Origin: Anaerolineales bacterium HSG25
GTDB lineage: Bacteria; Chloroflexota; Anaerolineae; 4572-78; J111
Assembly: GCA_030377865.1 (NCBI GenBank)
Contig: JAUCGA010000003.1
Span: 1 to 64,000, forward strand
Direction: 5' to 3'
Length of the DNA: 64,000 nucleotides
The position numbers and the translations under genes were made by a program. Below are positions 45,575-54,524 of the stretch, piece after piece. The notes below the pieces were generated by a model. That model ran no database searches. It was given only the letters and a program-made list of their open reading frames with translations, and had not been told where the DNA came from. Each line of letters opens with the position of its first letter. Position 1 is the stretch's first letter.

Positions 45575-45665
45575 GTAAATATTCAGTAAACTCGCCAGAA
45601 AGAGTGCCAGAAACCCGATTTCTTTGAGAAGTCGGGTTTCTAGGGCTACTTTACTGAACTTTTAC
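45575..45665. mobile_element. 91-bp MITE (family D) with perfect 8-bp duplication
   Basis: Ends GTAAATATTCAGTAAA and TTTACTGAACTTTTAC form a 16-bp inverted repeat with two mismatches. Exact direct duplication GATTATTA flanks it (45567-45574, 45666-45673). The interior hairpin is AGAAACCCGATTTC/GGGTTTCT. It lies just upstream of the SelW-like gene. This copy best defines the family's boundaries. Confidence 0.9.
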
Positions 45666-45807
45666 GATTATTAGGTGAGTAAATGTAGCATGGTCATTGA
45701 AGTTAGACAAAATTTACTGAAACAAGCGAAAAGCGTAGCCTCTATTTGTCACCATAACGGAGTGTAGTAAAATCAAGCTGTATATTGGACTGGAAGCGAG
45801 TTTATGT

Positions 45808-46500
45808 ATGAATAATATCGATAAAAACAAAGAAGAACTAATCGCCGAACTACGCGCGGCTCAAACACGTATTAAGCAACTTGAATCTGAACAGTCCTCG
45901 CAAAGCTCAACGCACTCATTAGAACTACAAACTTATGAATTCCGTTCTCCGCTGAATACTATTGTCACCATGACCCGTCTTTTATTGGAAACAAATCTCG
46001 ATTTAGAGCAACAAGATTATGTAGAAACAATTCGTATTAGTGGAGAAATGCTGGTCGCGGTGATGAATAAACTATTCGAACCCGGTACAATAGGAAACAT
46101 TGAGCCAATTATCGCCGCCTCATCACCTGAAATAGATGATCATCATGCCCTGCAAAACAAAGTCCCCGTTATCGACCTGACGAAACTACGTCTCCTGTTA
46201 AGTGAGTATGAGCGAGAAATGTTCGTTGAGTTTATTGACCTATTTTTGGCAGAAGTCCCCAAACAACTAACGGAATTGGATATTGCAATCCAAAAAAATG
46301 ATGCTCGTCATGTACGTCGTATTGTGCATAGTCTCAAATCGACGAGTGCTACCTTTGGTGCGATGCGTTTGTCTAGTTTATGTGAACAGTTTGAGGTTGA
46401 AAGTCGAGTCGGTTTGGGGGAGTTTTCGGTTGAACAACTGAGCCAAATTCAGAATGCTTACCAAGAGGTTGAGACAGCTTTGACTGAGTTGGTGCAGTAG
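45808..46500 (+). CDS. HPt phosphotransfer protein with degenerate HisKA segment
   Basis: The 230-residue protein starts with a coiled coil (about 5-35). Next is a segment clearly derived from a histidine kinase dimerisation domain: YEFRSPLNTIVTMTRLLLET and DYVETIRISGEML. The phospho-accepting His of the H-box is Tyr43, and no ATPase domain follows. Residues ~120-230 form an HPt domain with intact His174 in IVHSLKSTSATFGAMRL. It probably relays phosphate through the HPt while the dead HisKA part dimerises or docks. No partner kinase is adjacent. Confidence 0.82.
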   Translation: MNNIDKNKEELIAELRAAQTRIKQLESEQSSQSSTHSLELQTYEFRSPLNTIVTMTRLLLETNLDLEQQDYVETIRISGEMLVAVMNKLFEPGTIGNIEPIIAASSPEIDDHHALQNKVPVIDLTKLRLLLSEYEREMFVEFIDLFLAEVPKQLTELDIAIQKNDARHVRRIVHSLKSTSATFGAMRLSSLCEQFEVESRVGLGEFSVEQLSQIQNAYQEVETALTELVQ

Positions 46501-46536
46501 AGATGAAAGATATTAGGAATGAGGTTTAAATAAATT

Positions 46537-46908
46537 ATGTCAAAATCGAAATCACGAAACAAAAAACGAACCAAATTAGACCCTAACCGATTTAAGAAAA
46601 AATCAGAATTAGATGATTTAGGCATCTTTGCCTTTGACCCGATTCGGCAAAAAGTGTTTATATGGGGATTAATCGGCGGTCTAATCGGCAGTATTTTTAC
46701 CGCTCAACCCGAATTTTGGGCCAGAATGTTTGGTCTTGTAATCATGGTGCTACCCGCTAACTATCAAATCGGTATAGCCTCCAAACAGATTCCTCGTTGG
46801 CATGCCGCGGCAATGGCTCTTTTGGGCCTCTTATTAGCCATCCCATTTTCTACGGCAGTTAACGCCTTGGTGTTGATGACGATGGCGTATTACCAAGGAA
46901 CATTATAA
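46537..46908 (+). CDS. Small polytopic membrane protein
   Basis: The 123-residue protein has a Lys/Arg-rich cytoplasmic head (about 1-35) and three or four membrane helices (IWGLIGGLIGSIFTA, MFGLVIMVLPANY, AAMALLGLLLAIPF, ALVLMTMAYY). No named family recognised. It lies 36 bases after the HPt gene and two bases before the next, so an operon of three is likely. Confidence 0.65.
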   Translation: MSKSKSRNKKRTKLDPNRFKKKSELDDLGIFAFDPIRQKVFIWGLIGGLIGSIFTAQPEFWARMFGLVIMVLPANYQIGIASKQIPRWHAAAMALLGLLLAIPFSTAVNALVLMTMAYYQGTL

Positions 46909-46910
46909 TC

Positions 46911-47813
46911 ATGACAAAACGGGTGGTCAGCATTAGTTTGGGCAGTTCGAGCCGCGACAAAACAGCCATGCTCCGGCTTGGAGATGAGGCGATTCAGCTT
47001 GAACGAATCGGTTGTGATGGTGATGAGGCCAAAGCCAAAGCTCTGTACACCGAGTTGGATGGTCAGGTGACAGCCTTTGGGGTGGGCGGGGTTGAGTTGT
47101 ATGTGCGGGTCGAGGATAAAAACTATGGTCTACGCTCCGGCTTGAATCTGGTTAAAACGGTCACGCAGACCCCCTACACCGATGGACGGGGACTCAAGCT
47201 GACTATGGAGCGCACTATTTTTCAGCAGGTTGAGCATCTACTCGACAAGCCGATACTGTCTCGCAAGGCTATGATGCCGATGGGCTGTGACCGTTACGGC
47301 ATGGCTGTTTCGCTAGACCAAGCCGGGTTTGAGGTGGTTTATTGCGACTTAATGTTCGGCTTAGGTATCCCTCTGCCAATTTATGGATTAGGCCGACTAT
47401 GCCTATTGGCCTCGCTCCTTTTGCCGATAGTGGGGCTGATGCCGGTCAGCATGCTCTATCCAACAGGTGAAAATCAGGATGAGAATATCCCGCAATATGG
47501 AAAATGGTTCAACTACGGGCCAGTTATCGCGGGAGATTTCCAGTATATTCGCCGTCACATGCCGCTTGATTTAGGCGGCAAAATCATCATGACCAACACC
47601 ACAACCAGTACCGATGTTGATTTGATGCGGGAACGAGGTCTGAGCTATCTCATCACCAGCACGCCAGTTCTTGATGGGCGTTCTTTTGGAGCTAACATGT
47701 TAGAAGCGGCACTTATTGCCTACAGCGGCAAAAATCAAGAATTGACTGACACGGAGTTACAGACATTGGTCAAAGAACTGGACTTAAAGCCAACTGTACA
47801 GAAATTGAATTGA
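46911..47813 (+). CDS. Conserved hypothetical protein, possible quinate 5-dehydrogenase-like family
   Basis: The 300-residue protein begins RVVSISLGSSSRDKTAMLRLGDE, followed by GVGGVELYVRV, and MMPMGCDRYGMAVSLDQAGFE near the middle. A hydrophobic stretch PLPIYGLGRLCLLASLLLPIV follows. C-terminal GKIIMTNTTTSTDVDLMRERG and STPVLDGRSFGANMLEA complete it. I recall similar proteins in Chloroflexota carrying the label quinate 5-dehydrogenase, but no classical NAD(P) motif is visible, so the activity is uncertain. It starts two bases after the preceding stop. Confidence 0.55.
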   Translation: MTKRVVSISLGSSSRDKTAMLRLGDEAIQLERIGCDGDEAKAKALYTELDGQVTAFGVGGVELYVRVEDKNYGLRSGLNLVKTVTQTPYTDGRGLKLTMERTIFQQVEHLLDKPILSRKAMMPMGCDRYGMAVSLDQAGFEVVYCDLMFGLGIPLPIYGLGRLCLLASLLLPIVGLMPVSMLYPTGENQDENIPQYGKWFNYGPVIAGDFQYIRRHMPLDLGGKIIMTNTTTSTDVDLMRERGLSYLITSTPVLDGRSFGANMLEAALIAYSGKNQELTDTELQTLVKELDLKPTVQKLN

Positions 47814-47815
47814 AA

Positions 47816-48052
47816 CGTAAAACGTGAATCGTGAAACGTGAGGCGTGAACTTGCATAGGTAATTCCAAGAAAATAAATCTCCCAAACGTGTGGCGAGGCG
47901 TTCTCTAACGCCACCTGCATGCGTACTCGCTACGCTTAGGAACGAAGGCTACTCGATTTCTTGGGAGAATTTAAAAATTGGAGTTGCCATATACGCGAGG
48001 TCACGTATCACGCCTCACGTTTTCACGTTTTCACGCCTCACGTATCACGTTA
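47816..48052. repeat. Inverted CACG/CGTG low-complexity repeats around a small palindrome
   Basis: GTGAATCGTGAAACGTGAGG near 47824 and CACGCCTCACGTTTTCACGT near 48010 form inverted arms. Between them, TCTCCCAA and TTGGGAGA form another inverted pair. The right arm ends 3 bases before the pentapeptide gene ATG, so it forms that gene's leader. The same motif type recurs at 51.9-52.0 kb. Confidence 0.6.
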
Positions 48053-48054
48053 TA

Positions 48055-48456
48055 ATGGCAACTCACAATCAACCCAGTAACATTAATCTACGTCGTAAAA
48101 ACCTGAGCGGGGCAGATTTGCGCGGCACCGATTTGCGCGAAATCGACTTAAAAGGAACTGATCTTAACTGGGCTGACCTGTCTCAGGCAGATTTGCGTGG
48201 AGCAAATTTACAAGGAGCCAGTCTATTTCAGGCCAAACTGATCGAGGCCAATTTGGTGCAGGCCAATCTTTCTGGAGCCTTTTTGCGTGATGCTGATTTG
48301 ACCGGAGCTACTCTATCTGGGGCAGATTTGACCGGAGCCAATCTAACCAATGCGAACCTGACCGAAGCTAATTTGGCTGGAGCGGTGATTGATAAGGCAA
48401 ACTTGACTGGTGTAAATTTCACCAAAACCACCATGCCAGACGGGAAAACAGCCTGA
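48055..48456 (+). CDS. Pentapeptide repeat protein
   Basis: The 133-residue protein is almost wholly A(D/N)LxG/x pentapeptide repeats (about 20, e.g. ADLRGTDLREIDLKGTDL), forming a right-handed quadrilateral beta helix. No signal peptide, so it is cytoplasmic. Function is not predictable; some such proteins mimic DNA and protect gyrase. I start at ATG 48055, since the longer upstream frame runs through repeat DNA. No ribosome-binding site is evident, because the repeat arm occupies the leader. Confidence 0.8.
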   Translation: MATHNQPSNINLRRKNLSGADLRGTDLREIDLKGTDLNWADLSQADLRGANLQGASLFQAKLIEANLVQANLSGAFLRDADLTGATLSGADLTGANLTNANLTEANLAGAVIDKANLTGVNFTKTTMPDGKTA

Positions 48457-48539
48457 GCCAATCTCGACCAACCAATTTGTCCATTGCCTGAAACAGTTGT
48501 ATAGTTCGCAGGTTGTTTAACAAATCGTATATTTAATGA

Positions 48540-50030
<1,491 letters not shown>

Positions 50031-50048
50031 TTCAATAAAAAAGATTTA

Positions 50049-50090
50049 AATAAAAAAGAGCCTGACTGTATAGTCAGGCTCTTTTTTATT
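50049..50090. terminator. Rho-independent terminator after ilvC
   Basis: A perfect 19-bp stem, AATAAAAAAGAGCCTGACT with its complement, has loop GTAT and a T run on the descending arm. It lies 19 bases after the ilvC stop. Confidence 0.9.
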
Positions 50091-50093
50091 AAA

Positions 50094-50158
50094 GGAGTGC
50101 AAAAGCATCTTGCTTTTGCATGTTTTCCTCTGGCAAAAGCAAGATGCTTTTGCACTCC
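50094..50158. repeat. Long perfect palindrome (26-bp arms)
   Basis: Arms GGAGTGCAAAAGCATCTTGC and then TTTTGC pair perfectly around a 13-base loop. The arm resembles the interior of the family A remnant at 19741-19825. It lies between ilvC and the converging GAF protein gene, three bases after the ilvC terminator. Confidence 0.75.
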
Positions 50159-50226
50159 GTGTGTCTCGAATTTGAGTTTTTATGAGATGATTAGTTATTC
50201 CCGAAAAGTTCAAAATTTCTATCGCT

Positions 50227-51801
50227 TTAATTGTCTAATATATGTTGGGTAGAGTTGGTAATTTCATCGACCACCTTTTGGAGAGTCATAAGCTGTTGCT
50301 TTTGACTGGTGGTTAATTCAGCGGGGTTTAGGTGCTGAAAAGATTGACTAATCTTTTTAAGTGAGGGTTTTAGTTCTTGGTGAATAAACCGTTCAAATGA
50401 GGCGTTCTTCTGAATCAACATGTCATTGATTCCTCGTAATATTTCGTTACTTCCTTTTAAGGACGTTTCATTTTCCTGAATATTAGCAAATGATTGCGCC
50501 TTCTCAACCGCGGAGGCCACTTGGTTAGCAATAGCAATCAACAAATCCATCTCGTGTACGCTCCATTCGTAAGCACTATCCCCACGGATACCCGCGGCCA
50601 AGACACCCATCACATGCCAAGTTGGAGCAGAGCCATCTTTAGCCGCGTATCGACGGGTAATCGGTACCGCGGCAAGGGCGCGTAAGCCTTCTTTGTCAAC
50701 CCAAATTTTATGGGGCCGGTTAGTAATTGAGGCTACAAATAATGGTTTGTTCGTTCGAACAACCTCTCCTTCCACCTCATCATTAAAAGTCAGGCGGCGC
50801 ATACCTTGCACGTAGTTTCTTGACAAACCAGCATGGGAAAACATCCTTAATTTTTCTTCTTCATCTTCTTCAACCATATACAACCACGCGGCATCCGTAT
50901 TCAAAATAGCCTTAGTTTGATCAACCGACGACTGTAAAATATCTGACATATCTAAAGAGCGATTAACCGATTCGGCAAGAGTCATGAGCACTTGCAGATC
51001 CATATTCTCTCGTTGAAGTTTGTCCTCTAAATCTGACAAAGAAGGGATTGAGATACTGTACTCTGGAGATAGCATATTCAAGGATTTTTCAGCGGTTAAG
51101 TCTAGGTCAAGCTTAAAGCGTTCTTCTAAAAAAGTCTCCACAGTTCGCCATAACCGTTCTCGAATGCTTAAAGTTTCAGTTGCTTGAGCGGTTGCTTGAC
51201 TAATGGCCATCAAAAAACTTAGTTCGCTCGACTTAAAGGAACGTTTACCCCGCAATCCAACCAGGAGCGCGCCCATAACCGTTTGGTTAACCACTAAGGG
51301 AAAACTTGCCAAACTACTAACACGTCCTGCTTTGAGCAGTTGACGTTCTAACGGGTCTTGGCTGGTTTTGTACTCTAATAAAGCACCAGTTCCAGAAACC
51401 AAATGGGGCATGAGAGCAATGGCTCCATTGCCCAAATCTTCGCCCGTCAAAATCCCAATTAACTTGGGCGTGACTCCTTGATGATATCCTAAAGTTAACG
51501 CACCACCGTCCGGTTCAGCCAAAACAACGGCTCCCACTTCGCTATGTGTAGTCTCTAGGGCTTGCTTAAGAACCAACTTTAGTAACCCGGCTAAGTTTTT
51601 GGCTCGACTGGCGCGGTAGGCAAACGTGGTCAGGGTAATGGTGTTACGATTTCGTTGTTCGATTTCATTATTAGCCAGCCGGAGTGCGGTGCGATATTGT
51701 TCTAACTCAGCCAACACCTCAATTAATTGGCTCTCATGATCAACGGTCGCTTGAGATACACCCTTCTTATTAGAGTTAGCCTGTGAGTTTCGCTTTTCCA
51801 T
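50227..51801 (-). CDS. Tandem GAF-domain protein
   Basis: The 524-residue cytoplasmic protein has an N-terminal coiled coil (about 20-55) and a GAF domain (about 60-200, ending GALLVGLRGKRSFKSSELSFL). A linker with a coiled coil follows, then a second GAF domain (about 255-425: AAWLYMVEEDEEEKLRMFSH, GVLAAGIRGDSAYEWSVHEMDLL), and a C-terminal helical segment of about 95 residues. The helical end could be a kinase-like dimerisation segment, but no H-box or ATPase is present. It is likely a ligand-sensing adaptor. ATG 51801 is chosen over a TTG six bases upstream. Confidence 0.8.
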   Translation of the reverse strand: MEKRNSQANSNKKGVSQATVDHESQLIEVLAELEQYRTALRLANNEIEQRNRNTITLTTFAYRASRAKNLAGLLKLVLKQALETTHSEVGAVVLAEPDGGALTLGYHQGVTPKLIGILTGEDLGNGAIALMPHLVSGTGALLEYKTSQDPLERQLLKAGRVSSLASFPLVVNQTVMGALLVGLRGKRSFKSSELSFLMAISQATAQATETLSIRERLWRTVETFLEERFKLDLDLTAEKSLNMLSPEYSISIPSLSDLEDKLQRENMDLQVLMTLAESVNRSLDMSDILQSSVDQTKAILNTDAAWLYMVEEDEEEKLRMFSHAGLSRNYVQGMRRLTFNDEVEGEVVRTNKPLFVASITNRPHKIWVDKEGLRALAAVPITRRYAAKDGSAPTWHVMGVLAAGIRGDSAYEWSVHEMDLLIAIANQVASAVEKAQSFANIQENETSLKGSNEILRGINDMLIQKNASFERFIHQELKPSLKKISQSFQHLNPAELTTSQKQQLMTLQKVVDEITNSTQHILDN

Positions 51802-51899
51802 TATCAATCCTAGTAACGATATAACTTAACATGACTTATAGACTCTTATTGTACGCTTAATATTGAGGAATGTATCTAGTAGAAATGTCTTAGGAATGG

Positions 51900-52022
51900 G
51901 GTGAAACGTGAGGCTTCACGTTTTACATCTCACGTTTTCACACCTCACGTTTTACGTCTCACGTTTTACATCTCACGTTTTCACACCTCACGTTTTACAT
52001 CTCACGTTTTCACACCTCACGA
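51900..52022. repeat. Degenerate CACGTTTT tandem array
   Basis: About nine imperfect copies of a 14-15-base motif CTCACGTTTTACAT / CTCACGTTTTCACAC alternate across 120 bases. The last copy supplies the TGA stop of the minus-strand membrane protein gene. Copy spacing and lack of unique spacers rule out a CRISPR array. Confidence 0.75.
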
Positions 52023-52801
52023 GATTGGCGAAATACAATCGCTCCAAAGGCCAGCATAAAAATAAAGGCGGGTTGAGTACAGTCATTTGGGTTTGTATTT
52101 TTTTGCTGGTTGGCCCGAACTGTAGCGGTACGAAGCACTGCGGCTACGGTGACATTTTTATCTTGTTGAACTGCATCAGCCACTCGAACTGCTTCGGCCT
52201 CTGCAAAAAGGTCGGCATTGTGTAAAGCCGTTGCTGACCTGTTTTGAGCCGCGGCAGTGGCCGTTCCGTCAACCTCACGCCGAGCCGATACGACGAGTTG
52301 TTCAAATGCCTCTGCTGTTTGTTGATCTGCCGCCTTGGCAATGGCTTGAGCTTCTTGCATGACCTGTGTTTGATAAGCCTCTGCGGTTTGAACTTGCATG
52401 ACAATGAGTACCGCCTCACGAGTGCTAGTGGCCGAAAAATCTTGCCCCGCCGTGGTTGAGGTTGCCACTTGGTCGACTCGAAACTGAGCCACACCCATCA
52501 CCACGGGTTGATAAAACCAGACATACATCAATGGCCCACCAAAAACAACCAACCCTATCAGAAAAACTGTTGTCACCGTCCAAAGTAATATCCTTCGCCG
52601 CAAATAGCGATTAGTTGGTTTCTTTTCAACCTCGACAATGACTGTTTGAACAGGAGCCGTGACCTTTTTCTTCCTAAACGGATTAAGTCGTTGCCTCAAC
52701 GTCGGTTTCGGCTCTGGTTCTGGCTGACTGGCTACCACCGGAACAGGTGGATTTTCTTCATTTGTTTTATTTTGTTTGCTTTTACGCCCAAATAGTCTCA
52801 C
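52010..52801 (-). CDS. Single-pass membrane protein with long Ala/Gln-rich coiled-coil region
   Basis: The 263-residue protein has a basic/Pro-rich cytoplasmic head (about 1-70). A membrane helix follows (about 75-97, LLWTVTTVFLIGLVVFGGPL). A long Ala/Gln/Thr-rich helical region (TAEAYQTQVMQEAQAIAKAA) precedes a final hydrophobic segment near the end (PAFIFMLAFGAIVF). Start is GTG. The stop lies within the CACGTTTT repeat array, so the native C-terminus may have been altered. No family recognised. A surface or envelope role is possible. Confidence 0.6.
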   Translation of the reverse strand: MRLFGRKSKQNKTNEENPPVPVVASQPEPEPKPTLRQRLNPFRKKKVTAPVQTVIVEVEKKPTNRYLRRRILLWTVTTVFLIGLVVFGGPLMYVWFYQPVVMGVAQFRVDQVATSTTAGQDFSATSTREAVLIVMQVQTAEAYQTQVMQEAQAIAKAADQQTAEAFEQLVVSARREVDGTATAAAQNRSATALHNADLFAEAEAVRVADAVQQDKNVTVAAVLRTATVRANQQKNTNPNDCTQPAFIFMLAFGAIVFRQSREV

Positions 52802-53455
52802 TGTACACCTACCATGTTATCAGAAGCGTTTATAGGGTTGTTCAGTTCTCCATGCTTGTCACGCTACAAGCGTGACCTCCACAGCCTCATGTCTGACAAA
52901 ATTACTGTAGGTGACGCTTGTAGCGTCACGATTATGCCCATATAGATTAGAACTGAACAGCCCTTGAAGCGTTTATGTGTGTCTCATCCTTAACCATATT
53001 GAGGAATCGGGATTAAATAAGTTGCGCGTTTTACTGGGAGCGCTGGCTGGAAGCCAGCGCTCCAACTTCGAGAACATGCCCATCATTCAAAAGTTTGTCG
53101 ATTCATTCATGACCTGACATGCTGATAAAATCAAAAGCATTTTTTGACAGGATTAACAGGATTGACAGGATTTTTTTACATGTAATCCTGTCAATCCTGT
53201 CAGATATTGTTTTAATCATCAAGAATTTGTCATTTCATTCATGACCTGATATTGACAAAATCAAAAGCATTTTTTGACAGGATTAACAAAATTAACAGGA
53301 TTTTTTTGCATGTAATCCTGTCAATCCTGTTAATCCTGTCAGATATTGTTTTAATCATGTTGAAATCATTTGACTACATTTAATCATGATACCACAAAAC
53401 AGTAAATCATGCCCAATCAACTTTACATAATCGAGAATTTGGCTATACTGACCCT
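52802..53455. repeat. Repeat-packed intergenic region
   Basis: Three structures occupy this gap. At 52835-52963, GGGTTGTTCAGTTCT and AGAACTGAACAGCCC form ends around a hairpin TGTCACGCTACAAGCGTGACC. At about 53004, a family F end precedes the GGAGCGCTGGCT/AGCCAGCGCTCC palindrome. At 53101-53370, two tandem family E units of about 132 bp each carry GACAGGATTAACA/TCAATCCTGTC hairpins. No gene recognised. The methyltransferase promoter must lie near the end. Confidence 0.7.
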
Positions 53456-54025
53456 ATGACCCATCCAGATGCAAAACGTTGGAATCAACGCTATCATGAA
53501 GAGGGGCAGACTCGTTTAAGTCATCCGCCCCGCCAGCTATTAACCGACTATCTCAGCCACTTGCCACGACAGGGTTTAGCTCTTGATGTCGCGGCTGGCG
53601 TGGGAGTCAATAGCTTATGCTTGGCTCAACATGGGTTGCATGTAATAGCCGCGGACATCTCAACCGTGGCTCTGAGCTTAGCCCAACAACAAGCCAAACA
53701 GCAGAATCTCTCCCTACAACCGCTTCTGTTAGATTTGGCCCAAGCCTATTTTCCTCCCCACTCGTTTGACCTTATCATCAATTTCTACTATTTAGAACGT
53801 ACCTTGTTTCCGCTCTATCAAAAAGCCTTAAAACCCGGTGGCTGGCTAATAATGGAAACCTTTGTTAAACCTGAGTATGCCACCGAACGCCCCGCGCATT
53901 ATCTACATCCCCACGAACTGCACCATGCCTTCCAATCTATGCAGATTGTTCACTCCAAACTATTGACTCGCCTTAGCCGAAACGGGCAAGAACCCATTGA
54001 ACAACTGGTTGCCCGAAAGAAATAA
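53456..54025 (+). CDS. SAM-dependent methyltransferase
   Basis: The 189-residue protein is a small class I methyltransferase with motif I LALDVAAGVGVNSLCLAQHG, the acidic binding residue in VIAADIS, and FDLIINFYYLERTLF. Such small proteins are often labelled TehB-like. The substrate cannot be told by sequence. No signal or membrane segment. No obvious operon partner; it is isolated among repeats. Confidence 0.85.
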   Translation: MTHPDAKRWNQRYHEEGQTRLSHPPRQLLTDYLSHLPRQGLALDVAAGVGVNSLCLAQHGLHVIAADISTVALSLAQQQAKQQNLSLQPLLLDLAQAYFPPHSFDLIINFYYLERTLFPLYQKALKPGGWLIMETFVKPEYATERPAHYLHPHELHHAFQSMQIVHSKLLTRLSRNGQEPIEQLVARKK

Positions 54026-54524
54026 AATTTCATCTTGACAAAACAACACGGATATGTTATACTCAAACTTAATAAAGTCATTGGACTTATTAAGTTTTCT
54101 CCTAAATCCCGCCAAGCATTATGGCTAAAATCTCCAAACACTGATAAACTTATTAACAACCTTATCAACGTCTCAACAAACAGGCAATTCTAATCAAAAT
54201 CGTGTAACTGACTGGTGAAACGGGGCAGGTGGTGACAATGGTGCATCATATTTCACGTCTCACCAATCATCCGTCTGTTATGGAGATGATGACAGGTTTT
54301 TTGAAATATCCCAATTTTTGGGAATCTATATTAACTATTGATTGATTGTTTTTGATCTCTGTACCGGACAAAAACCAGCCAGATTGAATGGAAATGTCAT
54401 GCGAATGTAGTTATCGGGCATCTAAAATCCATAGATTCCCGCTAAAAACGTGCGGAATGACACCATTGTCCTTACCAAAATTTTTTGTCCTGTACTTAGG
54501 TTTTTGATTGACAAAAGGAGCATA
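54026..54524. promoter_or_regulatory. Long leader region of the triple solute-binding protein gene
   Basis: No gene is recognised. ATAGATTCCCGCTAAAAACG followed by TGCGGAATGAC (54432-54461) is a partial copy of the palindrome at 62893-62965. TAAGTTT near 54080-54100 shows AT-rich inverted repeats. AAGGAG at 54515-54520 is the ribosome-binding site. A sugar-responsive promoter is plausible but no operator could be fixed. Confidence 0.4.

Noticed and set aside
47890-48054. Upstream extension of the pentapeptide-repeat protein
   Set aside because: The extension is translated from inverted-repeat DNA and shows no pentapeptide pattern; ATG 48055 begins right before the repeats.
51900-52022. Possible CRISPR-like array
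   Set aside because: The CACGTTTT units are directly adjacent and degenerate, without unique spacers of constant length, and no cas genes are near.
54450-54524. Upstream extension of the triple binding protein
   Set aside because: It would bury the lipoprotein signal. AAGGAG and the signal peptide mark the ATG at 54525.
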